This document shows positions 10,658-22,813 of a DNA stretch of 64,000 nt, in pieces; position 1 is the first letter of the stretch, and each line of letters begins with the position of its first letter. The position numbers and the translations under genes were made by a program. This stretch comes from Branchiostoma floridae. Lineage: Eukaryota; Chordata; Leptocardii; Amphioxiformes; Branchiostomatidae. Location of the stretch: NCBI RefSeq assembly GCF_000003815.2, contig NC_049983.1:24848617-24912616 (forward strand), given 5' to 3'. The notes beneath the pieces were generated by a model. The model was given only the letters and a program-made list of their open reading frames with translations. It did no database searches and was not told where the DNA came from.

Positions 10658-13600
10658 ATGCACTGCAGCTCCTGTGGTGCGCAGGCCATACCAAGTGGTC
10701 ACGTCTGTCCTCAGTGTGGTGGAGAGTTAACGGATCAGAGTCATTCGGTGAGTTTATTATTTGTGTATATGACCAGCATCGGTTGGTAAGGAATAATCCA
10801 TTACAATTTTAGGACATTTTTCTTCTTTCCTCGTTTTCCTCACTTTTTCATGGTGCCCCAACGACCGACAGAGAGGTCAAGGGATAGGTGAGGTGAGGTG
10901 ACTTTCAGGATCACGTTTCTCAGCTGTGCAACCAAAGATGAATATGTCACTCACATTGAATATTGTTGACCAATGTTCTGTAATGGGTTTCAAAACTATT
11001 TTTTGGAGAATTTTCTTTGATAAGATGCTGAAATTGATTGGCTGCAAGATGTACTGTAGAAGCAATCATGCGCAAAACAAGAGTCCGTACAGCAGAAACC
11101 TCCTTGAAGTAATTCTGGTTGTTGCTATTTGAGCTAATTTGCAATTGATACCCTATTCATCTGGAAAAAAAACACTGTTTCTTCAAACTCTATTTCAGGG
11201 TACAGGGAACGTTTCCACACGTGGGTCATGGCGTTCTGAATACGTAGCATACAGCCAGGGTCCACAGACACCCGCGTACTCAAGGGGGTTCGCAGCGCAC
11301 GTCCAGAGTCCACAAAGTGTTTCGCCGCGTGACTCGGTAGGAGCCGCAGACGAAAGGCGTCCCATAGCATACCTCCAGGGTGCACAGAGTGATTCGTTGC
11401 GTGAATCTGTAGGACCCGCAGATCCAGGTCCTCCCATAGCATACCTCCAGGGTCCACGGAGCCTTCCGGGTGACTCGGTAGGACCCGCAGACTCAGGGCG
11501 TCCCAAAGCATACCTCCAGGGTGCACAGAGTGATTCGTTGTGTGAATATGTAGGACCCGCAGACCCAGGGCGCCCAAAAGCATACCTCCAGGGTCCACGG
11601 AGCCTTCCGGGTGAGTCGGTAGGACCCACAGACCCAGGGCGTCCCAAAGCACCCAAAGCATACACCCAGGGTCCGTGGAGCGCTCCTACAGGTGAGTCGG
11701 TAGGGCCCGCAGACCCAAGGCGCCGTGTACAATATCATGCCCAGGGCCCATGGAGCGTTTCTACGGATGGATTGGAAGAATCCGCAGGCCCAGGGCGTCC
11801 TAGACTACATGGTCAGGGTCCACTAAGCGTTCATGCGTTTGCAGCGCATGCAAACACAATCATTCCCACACGTAAATCGGTAAGACCGGCAGACCCATTG
11901 CGTCCCATAGCATACGCTCAGGGTTCACGGAGAGTTTCTACGCGTGAATCGGTAGGTTCCACCGAATATGGAGACTCAAGGCGTCCCAAAGCATACACAC
12001 AGGGTCCATATCGCGTTTCTACGGGTGAATCGATAGGACCCGAAGACCCAGCGCGTGCTAGACTATATGACCAGGATTCATTGACCGTTCCCATGCGTGA
12101 CTCGGTAGCATCCGCAGATCCAGAACGCCTCGCCGGCAAAGCATACATCCAGGGTCCATGGAGCGTTCCGGGTAAGACGTTGGTATCCGCAGAACCAGGG
12201 CGTCCCAAAGTATACATCAGGCGTATTTCGACGCCTGAATCGGTAGGACCCACCGACTATGGAGACTCAAGGCGTCCATGGAGCGTTTCTACAGGTGACT
12301 CAGTAGGATCCGCAGACCCAGGGCGTCCCATAAAATACCTCCAGGGTGCACAGAGTGATTCGATGCGTGACTCAGTAGGATCCGCAGACCCAGGGCGTCC
12401 CATAAAATACCTCCAGGGTGCACAGAGTGATTCGATGCGTGACTCAGTAGGATCCGCAGACCCAGGGCGTCCCATAAAATACCTCCAGGGTGCACAGAGT
12501 GATTCGATGCGTGACTCAGTAGGATCCGCAGACCCAGGGCGTCCCATAAAATACCTCCAGGGTGCACAGAGTGATTCGATGCGTGACTCAGTAGGATCCG
12601 CAGACCCAGGGCGTCCCAAAGCATCCCAGGGTCCATCGAGCGTTTCTACGGGTGAGTCTGTAGGACCCGCAGATCCAGGGCGTCCTATCCTATATGAACA
12701 GCGTCCACTGAGCTTTCCTACGCGTGAATCAGGAGGATCGGCAGACTCTGGAGCCCCAGGGGGTCCTATAGCATACTTCCAAGGTCCAAGTGTTTCGACG
12801 CGTGAATCGGTAAGATCCAACGACTATGGAGACTCAAGGCGTCCCAGACCACCCAGACGCAGTCTTGGTATCCAAGGAATGAATCCATTCGCTATGATCA
12901 GAAACCCCGTACATGAGAAGACCGAGGAGGTCATCCGTCGTTCACGTCAACACGAGTACTTGAGAGCTGCACCAGATGAACCAAGTATGGGCGAAGAAGT
13001 CGGAAGCTTGGATTCCAAGTCAAGCAGTGACACTTTGTCCTGTTTGTTGCAAAAATTCCGTGCCATTACCAATGATCCTAACACGGTAAAAATGACTATA
13101 CTACGTACAACCTCTCCACGCTGCGATTTGTGGCAGGACTGTTCGACAGAAACGGCGGGCACCTGACGTTGGAACATTTGGGAATCGACCTGTTCGTCCC
13201 TCCTGACGCTGTCCCAGATGCCAATACGGAGATTTTCATGTTCGCTCAAGATGTGGACGAGCCTTCAAGAGATGAGATCGAAGAAAAGTGGATGCCTCCC
13301 GTGATCCAATGCGGTCCGCACGGGCTTAGGTTCAACAGACACGTCATCCTAACAGTGAAGCACCCTGCCAAGGATCTGTCGGAATGGTCGTTCAAGTTCC
13401 AGGCAAGCAATACGGATATCGGAGAGGCTCCGGAGTGGAAGGACCTTACCCAAGACCCCTCGGCCATGTGCTTTACACATGGAGACAAGACCGTCATCTT
13501 TGTGGACCATTTTACGCTATTCGGCTTGGTTGGGAAGTTAGTTGGTACAGAAAGGGAACAGAAAGTCAAGAAGAGGCGATTCAGAATGGGAGTCTTCGCT

Positions 13601-15246
13601 GAGCCCCTGTTCCAGGATACCGAGATCTTCCAACTAAGGGTCCGCTTCTGGCAGGACAATAAAAAAGAAGAGAAGGTTGGTATTGTCTTAACCATACTTT
13701 TAACTGTTCAGTGAAGTATCCTATCTAATTTGCTACACTCTTACTTTGTTGATTTGACTTCGTAAATATATCTGCTCATTACAATACTTAGATAAACCCA
13801 GTAGGAAAATGCTTACTGTGATTCTTTTCCCAGGCGGTGCGAAAGAAGGAGCAACATCTGCAAGGAGTGCAGCTTGGTGATGACAAGGTGCTCCACCTAG
13901 CGGGAGATGGTGGAAACGTGTCCGTGATGTTGGAGTGGCTGTATCCTGGTTGGCAAGTGATGGAGAATGATAGACAGGTGAGGATAGATTGATGTACTCA
14001 ATATAGGACAAGGCGTGAATTCGAAGTCTCCTGATTTTCACATCAAAACTGATTTTAATTTTTTTTTTTGCTCCAAAATTTTGGCTAAGCTTTTAGTGGA
14101 ATGTTTAATAGCCCATATAAACAACTGACCACATTAATATTCTGCCTAATTGTTCACAGACCATCCCCTTCAGCAGCCTGTGGAACGATCACGCCGAGAT
14201 GCCGTCCTGCACGTTTGGTTTGGAGAGGCAGCCATTGGACACTCAGCCGAGAGTATCCTGCAGGGTTACGGCTCTACAGGTGGCTCACCCCGGTAACTCC
14301 GTCAGCATCGACGTGCTGAAGCAGCTGGGGTCTCGGCAGGTGGGTACAGGTGTGCCAGTATTGTAGGAAGAACTACCATACTACATGTACCTTATTGGCC
14401 AATCCCTCATTATTATTTGATTGTTGCGCATTTTGGCTTGAACTAAACTAACACTGGAGATTTGAGTCATACTCATATTTTCGCCTACTCTTTTTCCAGA
14501 CACCTGACGGTCCCTCAGCTGTGCCCCTCGATCCTGAGTCCACCTTTCTGCAACTGCAGCCAGAGCTCCACCCCACTCCCAGGTGCGTCCCACAGTTCCC
14601 TAGCGAGGAACAATTTCGTCGACTATGTCTGGAGCTAGACCTGGAAAATCCAGCGGGAAACGACTGGCGTAGCGTGGCAGAGGCGCTGCGCCTGCCGTAC
14701 GATTTCGTCCAGTGGACGAGGCAGAAGACGGACCCGACCAGGCGACTGTTGGACTTCCTAGTGGCACTCCATGGGGAGGACTCGCTGCGTGTGCTGCGGG
14801 ATGCACTGGCGGAGATCGGCCATGAGAGAGCGCTGCAGATGGTGGAGGCAATGATGGAAACTGCTGACAATGGCCAAGCTGCAAGAGCTGAGGTTCAGTA
14901 CGGGGCGACAGGGCATCAGTCCACCGATGGGCAGCCATTTGCCGGGATGTGGCATGCTAATGATATGCATTTCGGCAGCCATTGCACAACACCAAAAGAG
15001 GCACACAGTCTCTGTGCCTATGCTCCCAAAGCAGTTAGGTCAGGTATGGGTAACGTCACTGGCAATGGATCTCGACCTTCCGATTTGCAACAGACTCCTT
15101 CCAGTGGTCCCACGTCGTCTGAAAGTACCACAGTCGAGAAAGTATCCGGCGAGAGATCACTGGGAGAGGGGCAAGAAGCGGACGCGTCCATGCCATCGAC
15201 TTGGAACGTCGCAAGCGGAAACATCTCACACGTGTCATCCGTGTAG
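10658..15246 (+). CDS. Zinc ribbon - repeat region - ZU5-UPA - Death domain protein (one-base frameshift)
   Basis: Exons: 10658-10747 (30 codons), 11199-13675, 13834-13977, 14160-14339, 14500-15246; all introns are phase 0 with GT-AG ends. Exon 1 gives a zinc ribbon (CSSCG...CPQCGG). Exon 2 starts with about 600 residues of Pro/Gly/Ser repeats, then ZU5 (GLFDRNGGHLTL...PPDAVP...CGPHGLRFNRHVILTV). Exons 3-4 are the UPA region. Exon 5 holds a Death domain (SEEQFRRLCLELDLENPAG, DWRSVAEALRLP) and a Ser/Gly tail. The frame breaks at the five-A run around 13087-13092: as read, the protein stops at 13166 (about 685 aa); one more A would give about 1210 aa. The ZU5 ends with D-H-F-T, matching the HF-S/T position where FIIND/PIDD-type ZU5-UPA units self-cleave. 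The architecture implies a death-fold signalling adaptor. It shares its zinc-ribbon first exon type with the array genes downstream. Confidence 0.85.
11240..12850 (+). repeat. Coding minisatellite, about 24-25-residue units
   Basis: More than 20 degenerate units with the pattern (E/D)SVG(P/S)ADPGRP-(K/I)AY-QG-xS. The block 12296-12620 has four consecutive, apparently identical 72-bp units plus a partial fifth, so array expansion is recent. Length is a multiple of three, preserving frame. Open frames on the opposite strand here are by-products of the repeat. Confidence 0.9.
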
Positions 15247-17220
15247 ACGAACACAATGACTCAGTAACCATTCCCAAGGCTTTGCACAGTTATAAACGAT
15301 CCTGATGACAATTTTCGGTACAAAGATAGGAAAATGGACTCAAGGAAGAACAGATTTTGCGATTGTAAAGTCTAATGGAGATCGAAATAAACAAACTAGA
15401 CAATTCCAAACGTCCAGGACCAGTGACACTACTTTGAAAATAATAACAAGCAAAAATTCAGTCAAATCTAAAGCATTTAATTGCCACAGAAGACAACAAA
15501 ATAAACTGAGGCGATTCGTCTAACCGACGCAAAAGTAATTTTACATTTATTCTAAAAGAAAGCTGGAATAAAACATTTAAAGAGCAAAGAGGATGATATT
15601 CACAATTAAGCAGAATTTGAGGTAATACAGGCCATGCCACAGGATAAATCAGTACAGATCCATGTCCGGACAAACAAGGAGAAAAACATGAAGTCACGTC
15701 CGGATTCTCTGCAAGAAATTAGCTTTAGACCAGCGTGTAACTTACGAACTAATTCCAAGCATGGACTCACCAATTCAACGCCTTGGTTGCTTCAGGACAT
15801 TAACTAAAGTGCTTCAAGCAAAAGTTCTGCACAATCTGGAACAATATCATTAGAGTTTTATCAACTCATAACAGATTGAGACCATAGATTCAATCAATTA
15901 GCAAAGTATGTATAGCAGCATTGTATATGTGCCATGATTCAACAGTTAATCATGATACTACATGAGTTGAAGTTCAAGATAGTGAAATAAGATAGTGAAG
16001 GACAAAAATTTACAAGATGTAATTTGGCGTGAGGTGAAAGGGCGTTGACTATATTTTGACAGACTTTGTTAACCGTTAAGATTGTGTTAATAACAAAAAA
16101 TAGCTTTTAGTGAGAACCCAATATACTAATAAATCTTAATGATAGACTTTTATGGCATTCGTGATTGAATCATACTGGACAACGTAGAAAAGAGCTAAGG
16201 TAGTGCAAGCCAAAAGAACATGTGCAAGCCACAAGAACATTTGGAATTCAGCGTATCAAAAGTACACAAGTTAACCTTAGAGGCATCCGCCATATATCTG
16301 TTAGTCTATGAGTTCAATGATCCATAAAGAGAATTTAAAGGTTTCATCGTACAGGGTGATTCGCCGAGTTATATGTACTAAATGATGAGTGATAGTAATT
16401 TACTTCACCTTCTTACGTCTCTAATTTGGAAGCCACGGTCTAAGATGAACCTACGTCACAAAATTAACCCTTTGAGTCTGAATATTTCCAAACTTTGACA
16501 TGGTACAACAAATATATATGATAAAAGAATGTATTTCGCCCGAATGTCTTTACAATTGACTCTGGTAAGGAGCCATCTATGACATGAATACATACTTAAC
16601 TAATACTCTAACCCACCTTTAGAGGACACCCCCGAATATACGCGAATGCTGTGGTGAGGTAAGGTATTATGAGGTAGGGTCATGACCCAGAACGAAATGT
16701 TACTCGACAGTCAGTAATGGTAAAAAATTCCCTACATTATTTCTTATGTATGTATTATTGAAACCATTTAATTACTCGTGACAGTTTTACGGGGGCTGAA
16801 ACATGCGCTTAAAGTAAACAAGTCAATCGTGTGTGGCTCCTTGGATATGAACTGCAGCCTATTGTATAAATAACTGGCAACTGGCCAGGTACTTCTAAAT
16901 GTATTGGTTGTGTGGGACAGTGCCAAAAAACACGGTTAGTGCGGTGTTTCATGCGGTCACTGAGACTGCTTTTGGTCGATTAACGAGTGGCTAGTTGTAA
17001 TTTTGCTTTGAACAAGTTAGCAATAGGATGGTGGTAAGTGCCATTAGTTCGCTCATTCGGCTGCTCCGTCGTAAGATGTAAATGGACGCTTAGCTATAGC
17101 CTACCCACCATAAACATGTGCGGTGGGAGAATGACTGAGCAAACACGACGACGTTGTTCACGCCACGCAGAAAATGAAAATATTTTTCACAAAATATTAC
17201 AAGCTATAACGCGGGGGAAT
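15247..17220. other. Gene-free interval with candidate poly(A) signal
   Basis: AATAAA at 15500-15505 may end the Death-domain gene transcript. The rest is AT-rich without coding support. From about 17100 on, the sequence matches the promoter cassettes at 22.4, 32.5 and 35.5 kb (AATGACTGAGCAAACA and neighbouring motifs). Confidence 0.45.
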
Positions 17221-17226
17221 CCACAC

Positions 17227-17282
17227 CTCATTGTTGTGTACAGTGTTCTTCTATCCACTTAAGGTATCATCAAGTCACCCAT
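17227..17282 (-). pseudogene. Relic minus-strand first exon (MGDLMI...)
   Basis: 56 bp aligned to the 54-bp MGNLMVSSAQKNIVHNNE exon. ATG and the GT donor survive, but a two-base length change shifts the frame and puts a stop after seven codons. It is head-to-head with the gene at 17565, with 283 bp between start codons. Confidence 0.65.
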
Positions 17283-17376
17283 TAGTTTCATGATTGGATA
17301 AAGTATCTTCCTAACGTTCACGTACGAGGTGAATACGCTAGTCGTCACAGGTATGAATGGACGTGGTCTAGAGTCA

Positions 17377-17461
17377 GGGACTTTCCATTACGTGATTTTG
17401 CATGTCTGTGATTGGTTGTTATTGTAAAGTGTGCCCCCTGCTAACTCCAACGGGACTTTTC
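17377..17461 (+). promoter_or_regulatory. Dual kappaB promoter of the 17.6-20.6 kb gene
   Basis: GGGACTTTCC at 17377-17386 (188 bp before the ATG), followed by an inverted CCAAT (ATTGG, 17411) and GGGACTTTTC at 17452-17461 (113 bp before the ATG). The same two-site arrangement recurs at 22.65, 33.12, 35.87 and 36.31 kb. The first site runs into ATTACGTGA, an ATF/CRE-like half site. Confidence 0.7.
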
Positions 17462-17564
17462 GTCAATTTCAAGTCCATAGGTGATACAGTGAACCGAGGG
17501 AAATGTAGTCCTGTTACCTCAGAGACATATATTTGTGGTCAGTGACAGTGAAGCCACGGCATCG

Positions 17565-20500
17565 ATGTTCTGCCACGGGTGTAGCGGGTGGACAAAGGAA
17601 GGCGACAACTTCTGCACTCATTGTGGGGACCGTTTTACGGAGAGGGGTCCGGTGAGTCATGTCCGATTTTAGGAACATTTCCATTTTCTATCCTGATCTT
17701 TCTCCCTGCCAAAAAGAAACCTCAATCATTGCTTACTAAAACGCAAGACTGTATTTCAACCTCCTAACAATCATTGATTTTACTGCTGAGTTAATTGTTT
17801 ACTTTGGTGTTGCTAAGGTTCACACAAAAGACTGGCCATATGAAAGAGGTGCATGCATCTCAGGTAACATAAAAATGAAAGTGAAAGCATTTATGTTGTA
17901 CTGAACGTTTGCCCTGTTATAAGCATATGAAGCAAACCAGTACACATTTTATAGTCTTTAGTTTCTCTTTCTAACAATTCGACTTTATTTGGAACGTCTT
18001 CAAGAGCAATACACCTTTCTAGAAATGCCAAACTCTTTTATAAGTTCCACTGATTCACATCTAAAACAACTCATACCCCCCTCCAAAAAGGGATGGGCGT
18101 AGTAAGCACCATACAACGTTACTAGAAACCACTATTGATACTTATCTATGATAACCTCCCCTTTACATACACGTGAGGGCATGGCATCACTGTAGGTTCT
18201 CACCTACCTTTCTCCATTGTGATTTTCATCAATGTTGTTCACTCAGGTTTTGCTACGTTCGGATCACAGCCCTGAACAGTCTCCGTTGGTCATCGCCAAA
18301 CAGACGGCAGAAGCGTGTAGAGAGTTAAAGCCAGCTCTGAGTGCGAGTGAGCAGGCTAATGTTGATTTGCAAGAAAAGTATGAACAGGAAAGTCAGGCTA
18401 TTGTTGATTTGAAGAAGAAGTATCATCAGGCTAGCCAGGATAACCTGGCTTTGCGAGAGACGCACAAACGAGCTCATCAGGATAGTAAAGACCAGCATGA
18501 GCAGGCTTTACAGGCTAAGGAGAAGGAGCATAAAAAGGATATCCTTGCTATGAAGACAAGGCATAGGCTGGCCATATCAGCTAGTGAAAACAAGCAGAGA
18601 CAAGCTATGTTGGATAGTGAAAACAAGCACAATCAGGCAACACGTGCTTTAAATAACGCTCAGAAGCGGCTTGAACAGGATTTGAAGGCTTGGAAAGAGA
18701 AGTGTAAGCAGGCTAAGCAGGTTAATGCTGATTTGTGGGAAAAGCATCAGCGAGCTTTGAAGATTATTGACGAACAACATGAGCAGGTTCTGCTGGCTAG
18801 GGAAAATGAACAGGCTGTGCTGACAGAGGAGCACAAACAGGCTATCCTTACTATGGAAGAAAGACATAGGCTGGCGATTGAGGCTCGTGAAGAACGGCAT
18901 GAGCGGGTTCTACTGGCTAGAGAAAGGGAGAATAAACAGGCTCTGCTGGCTATTGTAAGGGAGCATAGAGAGGCCATCCTTGCGATGGAAGATATGCATA
19001 GGTTGGCCATGGAAGCTAATGAAGAACAGCATGAGCAGGTTCTACTGACTAGGGAAAAGGAACAGGCTCTTCTAACAGAGGAGCACAGACAGGCTATCAT
19101 GACTATGGAAGATAGACATAGGCTGGCCATGGGGGTTAATGAGGAGAGACATAAACAAGCATTACAGGCTAGTAAAGACCAGCATGAGCAGGTTCTGCTA
19201 GCTAGGGAAAACGAACAGGCTGTGCTGACAGAGGAGCACAAACAGGCTATTCTGGCAATGGAAGAAAGATATAGACATGCCATGCATGCTACTGAAGAAC
19301 AACATAAGCAGGTTCTACAGGCTAGAGAAAACGAGAATAAAGAGGCTCTGTTGGCTATTGTAGGGGAGCATAAAAAGGCCATCGTCACTATGGAAGAAAG
19401 ACATAGACTGGCCATGCAGGCAAGTGAAAATAGACATAAACAGGAATTGCAGGCTAGTAAAGAAAAGCTTGAGCAGGCCAGGGGAAGTAAACTGATAGAA
19501 GAGCACAAACAAGCTATCCTGGCAATGGAAGATAGACATAGGCTGGCTGTGCAGGCTAGTACCGACATACACCGACAAGATTTATTGGCTAGTGAAGAGA
19601 GGCATAGACAGGCCTTGTTGGCTAGTGAAGATAGGCAGAGACAAGCTTTGTTAGTCAGTGAAGAGAGGCAGAGACATAACATTGAAAAGTTGAAGCATGA
19701 TTTGCTGGCTATTGAAGATAAGCTTAGAGAGACTCTGCAGACAATTGATGACAGACAGACCACGCCGGCGGAAGGACCAACCGGTGTAGACAAGCGACAG
19801 GACAGTACATCGTCTTCCCTATCCCAACCCACCCCTGCCTCAGGCACAGCCGGTGCAGACCAGTGGCAGGGCAGAGCACCTTCTCCCCCACCCCAGCCCA
19901 CTCCTGACGCCGTTACAGCCAACGAGGAAAAACCGTCGCATTGGAAGAAGGTAAATGTTGACAGTTGTGCGGGGTTTCCGTGAAATCAATTGTAATGCGT
20001 ACGTGGGCGTACATCAAACTATAATGCATGTAAAGATAAGATAGTCTAATGTAAATATTTCTTTCCGCAGGAAGTACATTGTGAGTCGCGTATAGGTCAC
20101 AAAGACATCGCAGCTTTCCTTCGTAACCAAAGAGGGCGCCTTACAGACGGAGACCGCAGGCTGCTTCAGCACGCAATGACACTCGTCAACAAAGAGTCCA
20201 AGTTTTGTAACCACGCCGAGATCACGGTGTACGGAGAGCTGATGACAGCAGTTTTCTACTCCGGAGAGAAAACCAACAAATATGTGATACGACTGGTAGA
20301 GGGTAAACCAATTGACGAAGTAGACGAAAGGGGGTGGGGTAAAACAGCGCGCGACACCGCACAGGGCACCTTTGATTGGTGTAAAGACTCGGTTCGTGAG
20401 GCGGTTAGTGGGGCGGCTGGGTCTGCCGTTGGTCAAATGATTGGTGGAGCGGTTGGTGGTTTGTTTGGAGGTTTTACAAAGGCAATAAGATGGGGGGAGG

Positions 20501-20595
20501 GGAAGCAAAATGATAAAAGGAATGGACAAAATGATGGACAAAATAATGGACAAAATGATGGCAAAGGCACCAATAGTTCTAACTCTTCCTCCTAG
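17565..20595 (+). CDS. Zinc ribbon - long coiled coil - array C-terminal module protein
   Basis: Exons 17565-17651, 18247-19950, 20071-20595; phase-0 introns, about 771 aa. Exon 1 (29 codons) is a zinc ribbon, CHGC...CTHCGD. Its paralogue at 22814 starts three codons earlier; here that ATG is ACG, so the second Met is used. Exon 2 (568 codons) is an almost unbroken Glu/Gln/Lys/Ala-rich coiled coil with about 52-55-residue internal repeats (EEHKQAILAMEDRHRLAM type), ending in a Pro/Ser/Thr-rich linker. Exon 3 carries the shared module (DIAAFLRNQ, DRRLLQHAMTLVNKES, ITVYGELM, TNKYV) and a glycine-zipper-like tail (GAAGSAVGQMIGGAVGGLFG) that could enter membrane or self-associate, then an Asn/Gln/Gly repeat tail. 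I do not recognise the module. The long coiled coil suggests oligomerisation; the kappaB promoter suggests inducibility. Confidence 0.85.
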
Positions 20596-21058
20596 CTAGC
20601 ATTATTAAGTGGTTTGCGATCATGTCCATGGATGAAAAGGACTGAAATAGTATCCAGGCTGCGTCTAATCAACCGACAGCAGCAAGAACCGTAGTCTTGC
20701 AGTGTTCAAAGCTGCATTTACATAACGTTACGTATTTTAAGCATCTTTGTGTATACCACGAGTTTATATACGTATGCAATATAAATCTTACGTATGATTG
20801 TTATTTTGTAGTGACCATATCTCCTTTGCAATTTTATGCATTAATGTATTACGATGACGACATGAACAATTATAGCTTGTAGAAAATTTTGCAGTTAGAT
20901 CAACATAGAGATAAAGTCAAGACCGCTTATGCTGTGCAAAAGTCGCGTGTTTCGTTTTTTGGTGTGTGTGTGTGTGTGCGAATCACCACACACAACCAAC
21001 CCTAAGGTTAAACTGTCTAACGTGTAATATGCAGAGGACTCATTGAGTTCAACTCATA

Positions 21059-21064
21059 AATAAA
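21059..21064 (+). terminator. Candidate poly(A) signal AATAAA
   Basis: 464 bp after the stop at 20595. The sequence after it (GCGACTTGGGTGTG...GCAACAGGT) is duplicated after the paralogue's AATAAA at 25.9 kb, so gene and 3' flank were copied together. Confidence 0.5.
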
Positions 21065-22240
21065 CAATTCATGCGACTTGGGTGTGAACTGCAGTTTGAC
21101 GCAACAGGTACCTTAACCTAAGGGCACAACCCGCCGCACGTGCAATCTGTCCGTACATTTTTGGGGGAGGCCACGTCCGCCACGTATTTCTAAAAACGTT
21201 CAGACTGTACAGCAAAGCCGCATCGCGATGGCACACAAAGTTTTGCCTGCACGTAAAGTTCTACAGCCTGTCTGCGTGCTCCAAAATCCGTCGGATTCCC
21301 TACGAGTTCGTACGGAGGCGGAACTTACCACTTACGGATCCCAAAAGATTGCCCACGTTTTGGCACGTAGACAGCACGTATTTTCACGTAAGGCGGGTTG
21401 TGCAAAGGAGTTGGCAAAAGGCCAGGGATTTCCAATACGTCATAGCCACACACGAACCCCTCTTAAGGTAAACAGAGTTATTATGTCTGACATTTTATAG
21501 CTACATCCATCATGTTACAAAAGACCAACTTGTTTGGGGGGAGGGTGTAACATGATACAAAAAAGCGCTTCAATACGAATAACCAGTAAGTAATATATTT
21601 GGCTCAAAATTTAAAAAAAAAAAATCCCCGATGTGGTCTTTGCACTGAAATTTATGCTGCAAAACAAATAAGATAGACAGCATCTACAAATAACACTTGT
21701 ACTTGTATGTAGTAAATTTCATAGTTGTTTGTTTGTTTGTTTGTTTGTACTACATACCCGGTAAACCTCCTCATGGCGTAACACACCAGGTTTGTATAGA
21801 ACAGTACAAGCTGCCAGACAGATGTATTTATTTGACTCACTCACACCGGGAAGTACCACTACCATTTTCATTAAGTGTGGTGAATTCTTTTACGTGCTCG
21901 AGGTGCGCACGTGACTATACAAAAAGTGATGAGTCACTCTAAATATGTACTCGACTAGTCAACCCACTTTGACCTATGACATCCTAAAGACTATAATGGT
22001 GCGATATCATAACTAGTCCTATTGATTTAAGAGAGCAGAGAGCTAGTATAACGATAAACAAAGGTTTCACAGATCACAAAAATGTTGACAACCTTATAAT
22101 CACTAACATTCGATGTACAGTTTTGAACTTAACCTTCTCGGCAAGCACTATCTAACGTTAAATGCCATTGTACGAATAAACATGAATTGGAAGGTAATGA
22201 GCCAGAAAGTGTTTTTTTTTTCAGAATGATGAGGGGCAAG
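21065..22240. other. Intergenic; duplicated downstream flank and a weak kappaB-like site
   Basis: 21080-21480 matches 26075-26190 (GCGACTTGG, CAACAGGT, GGCAAAA(T/G)GCCAGGGA, AGGTAAACAGAG). The 9-mer GGGATTTCC at 21425-21433 stands where the other copy has a perfect GGGACTTTCC (26126). A short (GTTT)n lies at 21727-21747. No gene is supported. Confidence 0.5.
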
Positions 22241-22243
22241 AAC

Positions 22244-22297
22244 CTCGTTGCTGTACACAATGGCCTTTTGTCCTGGGGATACCATTAGATTAACAAT
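22244..22297 (-). pseudogene. Minus-strand first exon copy, start codon changed to ATT
   Basis: Exactly 54 bp and in frame (…VNLMVSPGQKAIVYSNE, then GT), but codon 1 is ATT. It could only start at Met-5. The donor reads GAG|GTTCTT, which is weak. Confidence 0.6.
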
Positions 22298-22490
22298 GAT
22301 GGCGACATTCTATCTGTCACGACGAGTTAAATAAAACCGCCGTCAGACACTAATTACTGGTCTATAGACACACATTGGGAGAAGGGCAATGACTGAGCAA
22401 ACATGGCGATGTTGTCAGGCAGAAAATGACTGTTTTTACCAAACACAAAATTAGACGCTATACAGAGGAGGATTACACAACTCATTGTCA

Positions 22491-22540
22491 TGCACAATGT
22501 TCTCCTTGTTCTGATGATCATTGATTTGCCAATGTTGGTA
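22491..22540 (-). pseudogene. Relic minus-strand first exon, donor lost
   Basis: Matches the 3' two-thirds of the 54-bp exon (…AGAACATTGTGCATGACAATGAG), but the ATG context is deleted and the GT donor is TT. It lies 274 bp head-to-head from the ATG at 22814. Confidence 0.5.
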
Positions 22541-22650
22541 GAATAATCGGATAAAGTATTTTTTCTTACGTTTTTTATCTATGCTGTGACCACACCTATG
22601 AGGTGAATAGGCGTCGTCATAAGTGTAAATGGGTGTGATCTTTACAGTCA

Positions 22651-22729
22651 GGGACTTTCCATTACGCGTTGTTTGCGTGTCTGGTTGGGTGTAATTGCAT
22701 AGTCTGATCCCTGCTCCTTGGGACATTCT
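22651..22729 (+). promoter_or_regulatory. kappaB promoter of the 22.8-25.5 kb gene
   Basis: GGGACTTTCC at 22651-22660 (163 bp before the ATG) and a decayed second site GGGACATTCT at 22720-22729 (94 bp before). Spacing matches the other cassettes. Confidence 0.65.
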
Positions 22730-22813
22730 GTCAATTTCGTAGATAAAACAGTGAACAGAGGAAAGGATAGTCTTGTTACCTCCCAGACACCATACCCTCT
22801 GATCATTGAAGCC

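Noticed and set aside
12296-12620. CRISPR-like array of regular identical repeats
   Set aside because: Units are contiguous with no unique spacers, lie in a coding exon, and the genome is eukaryotic.
11134-12820. Long minus-strand open frames opposite the minisatellite (up to 187 aa)
   Set aside because: They follow from a repeat whose unit is a multiple of three; no motif or splice structure, and the plus strand is clearly the coding one.
13086-13136. A 51-bp mini-intron joining the repeat region to ZU5
   Set aside because: It has GT-AG ends, but removing it leaves the frame in DCSTETAG and the stop; only a one-base change restores ZU5.
18747-19922. 391-aa minus-strand frame rich in Ser/Cys/Leu
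   Set aside because: Antisense shadow of the coiled-coil exon; the same happens at 24048-24593 in the paralogue.
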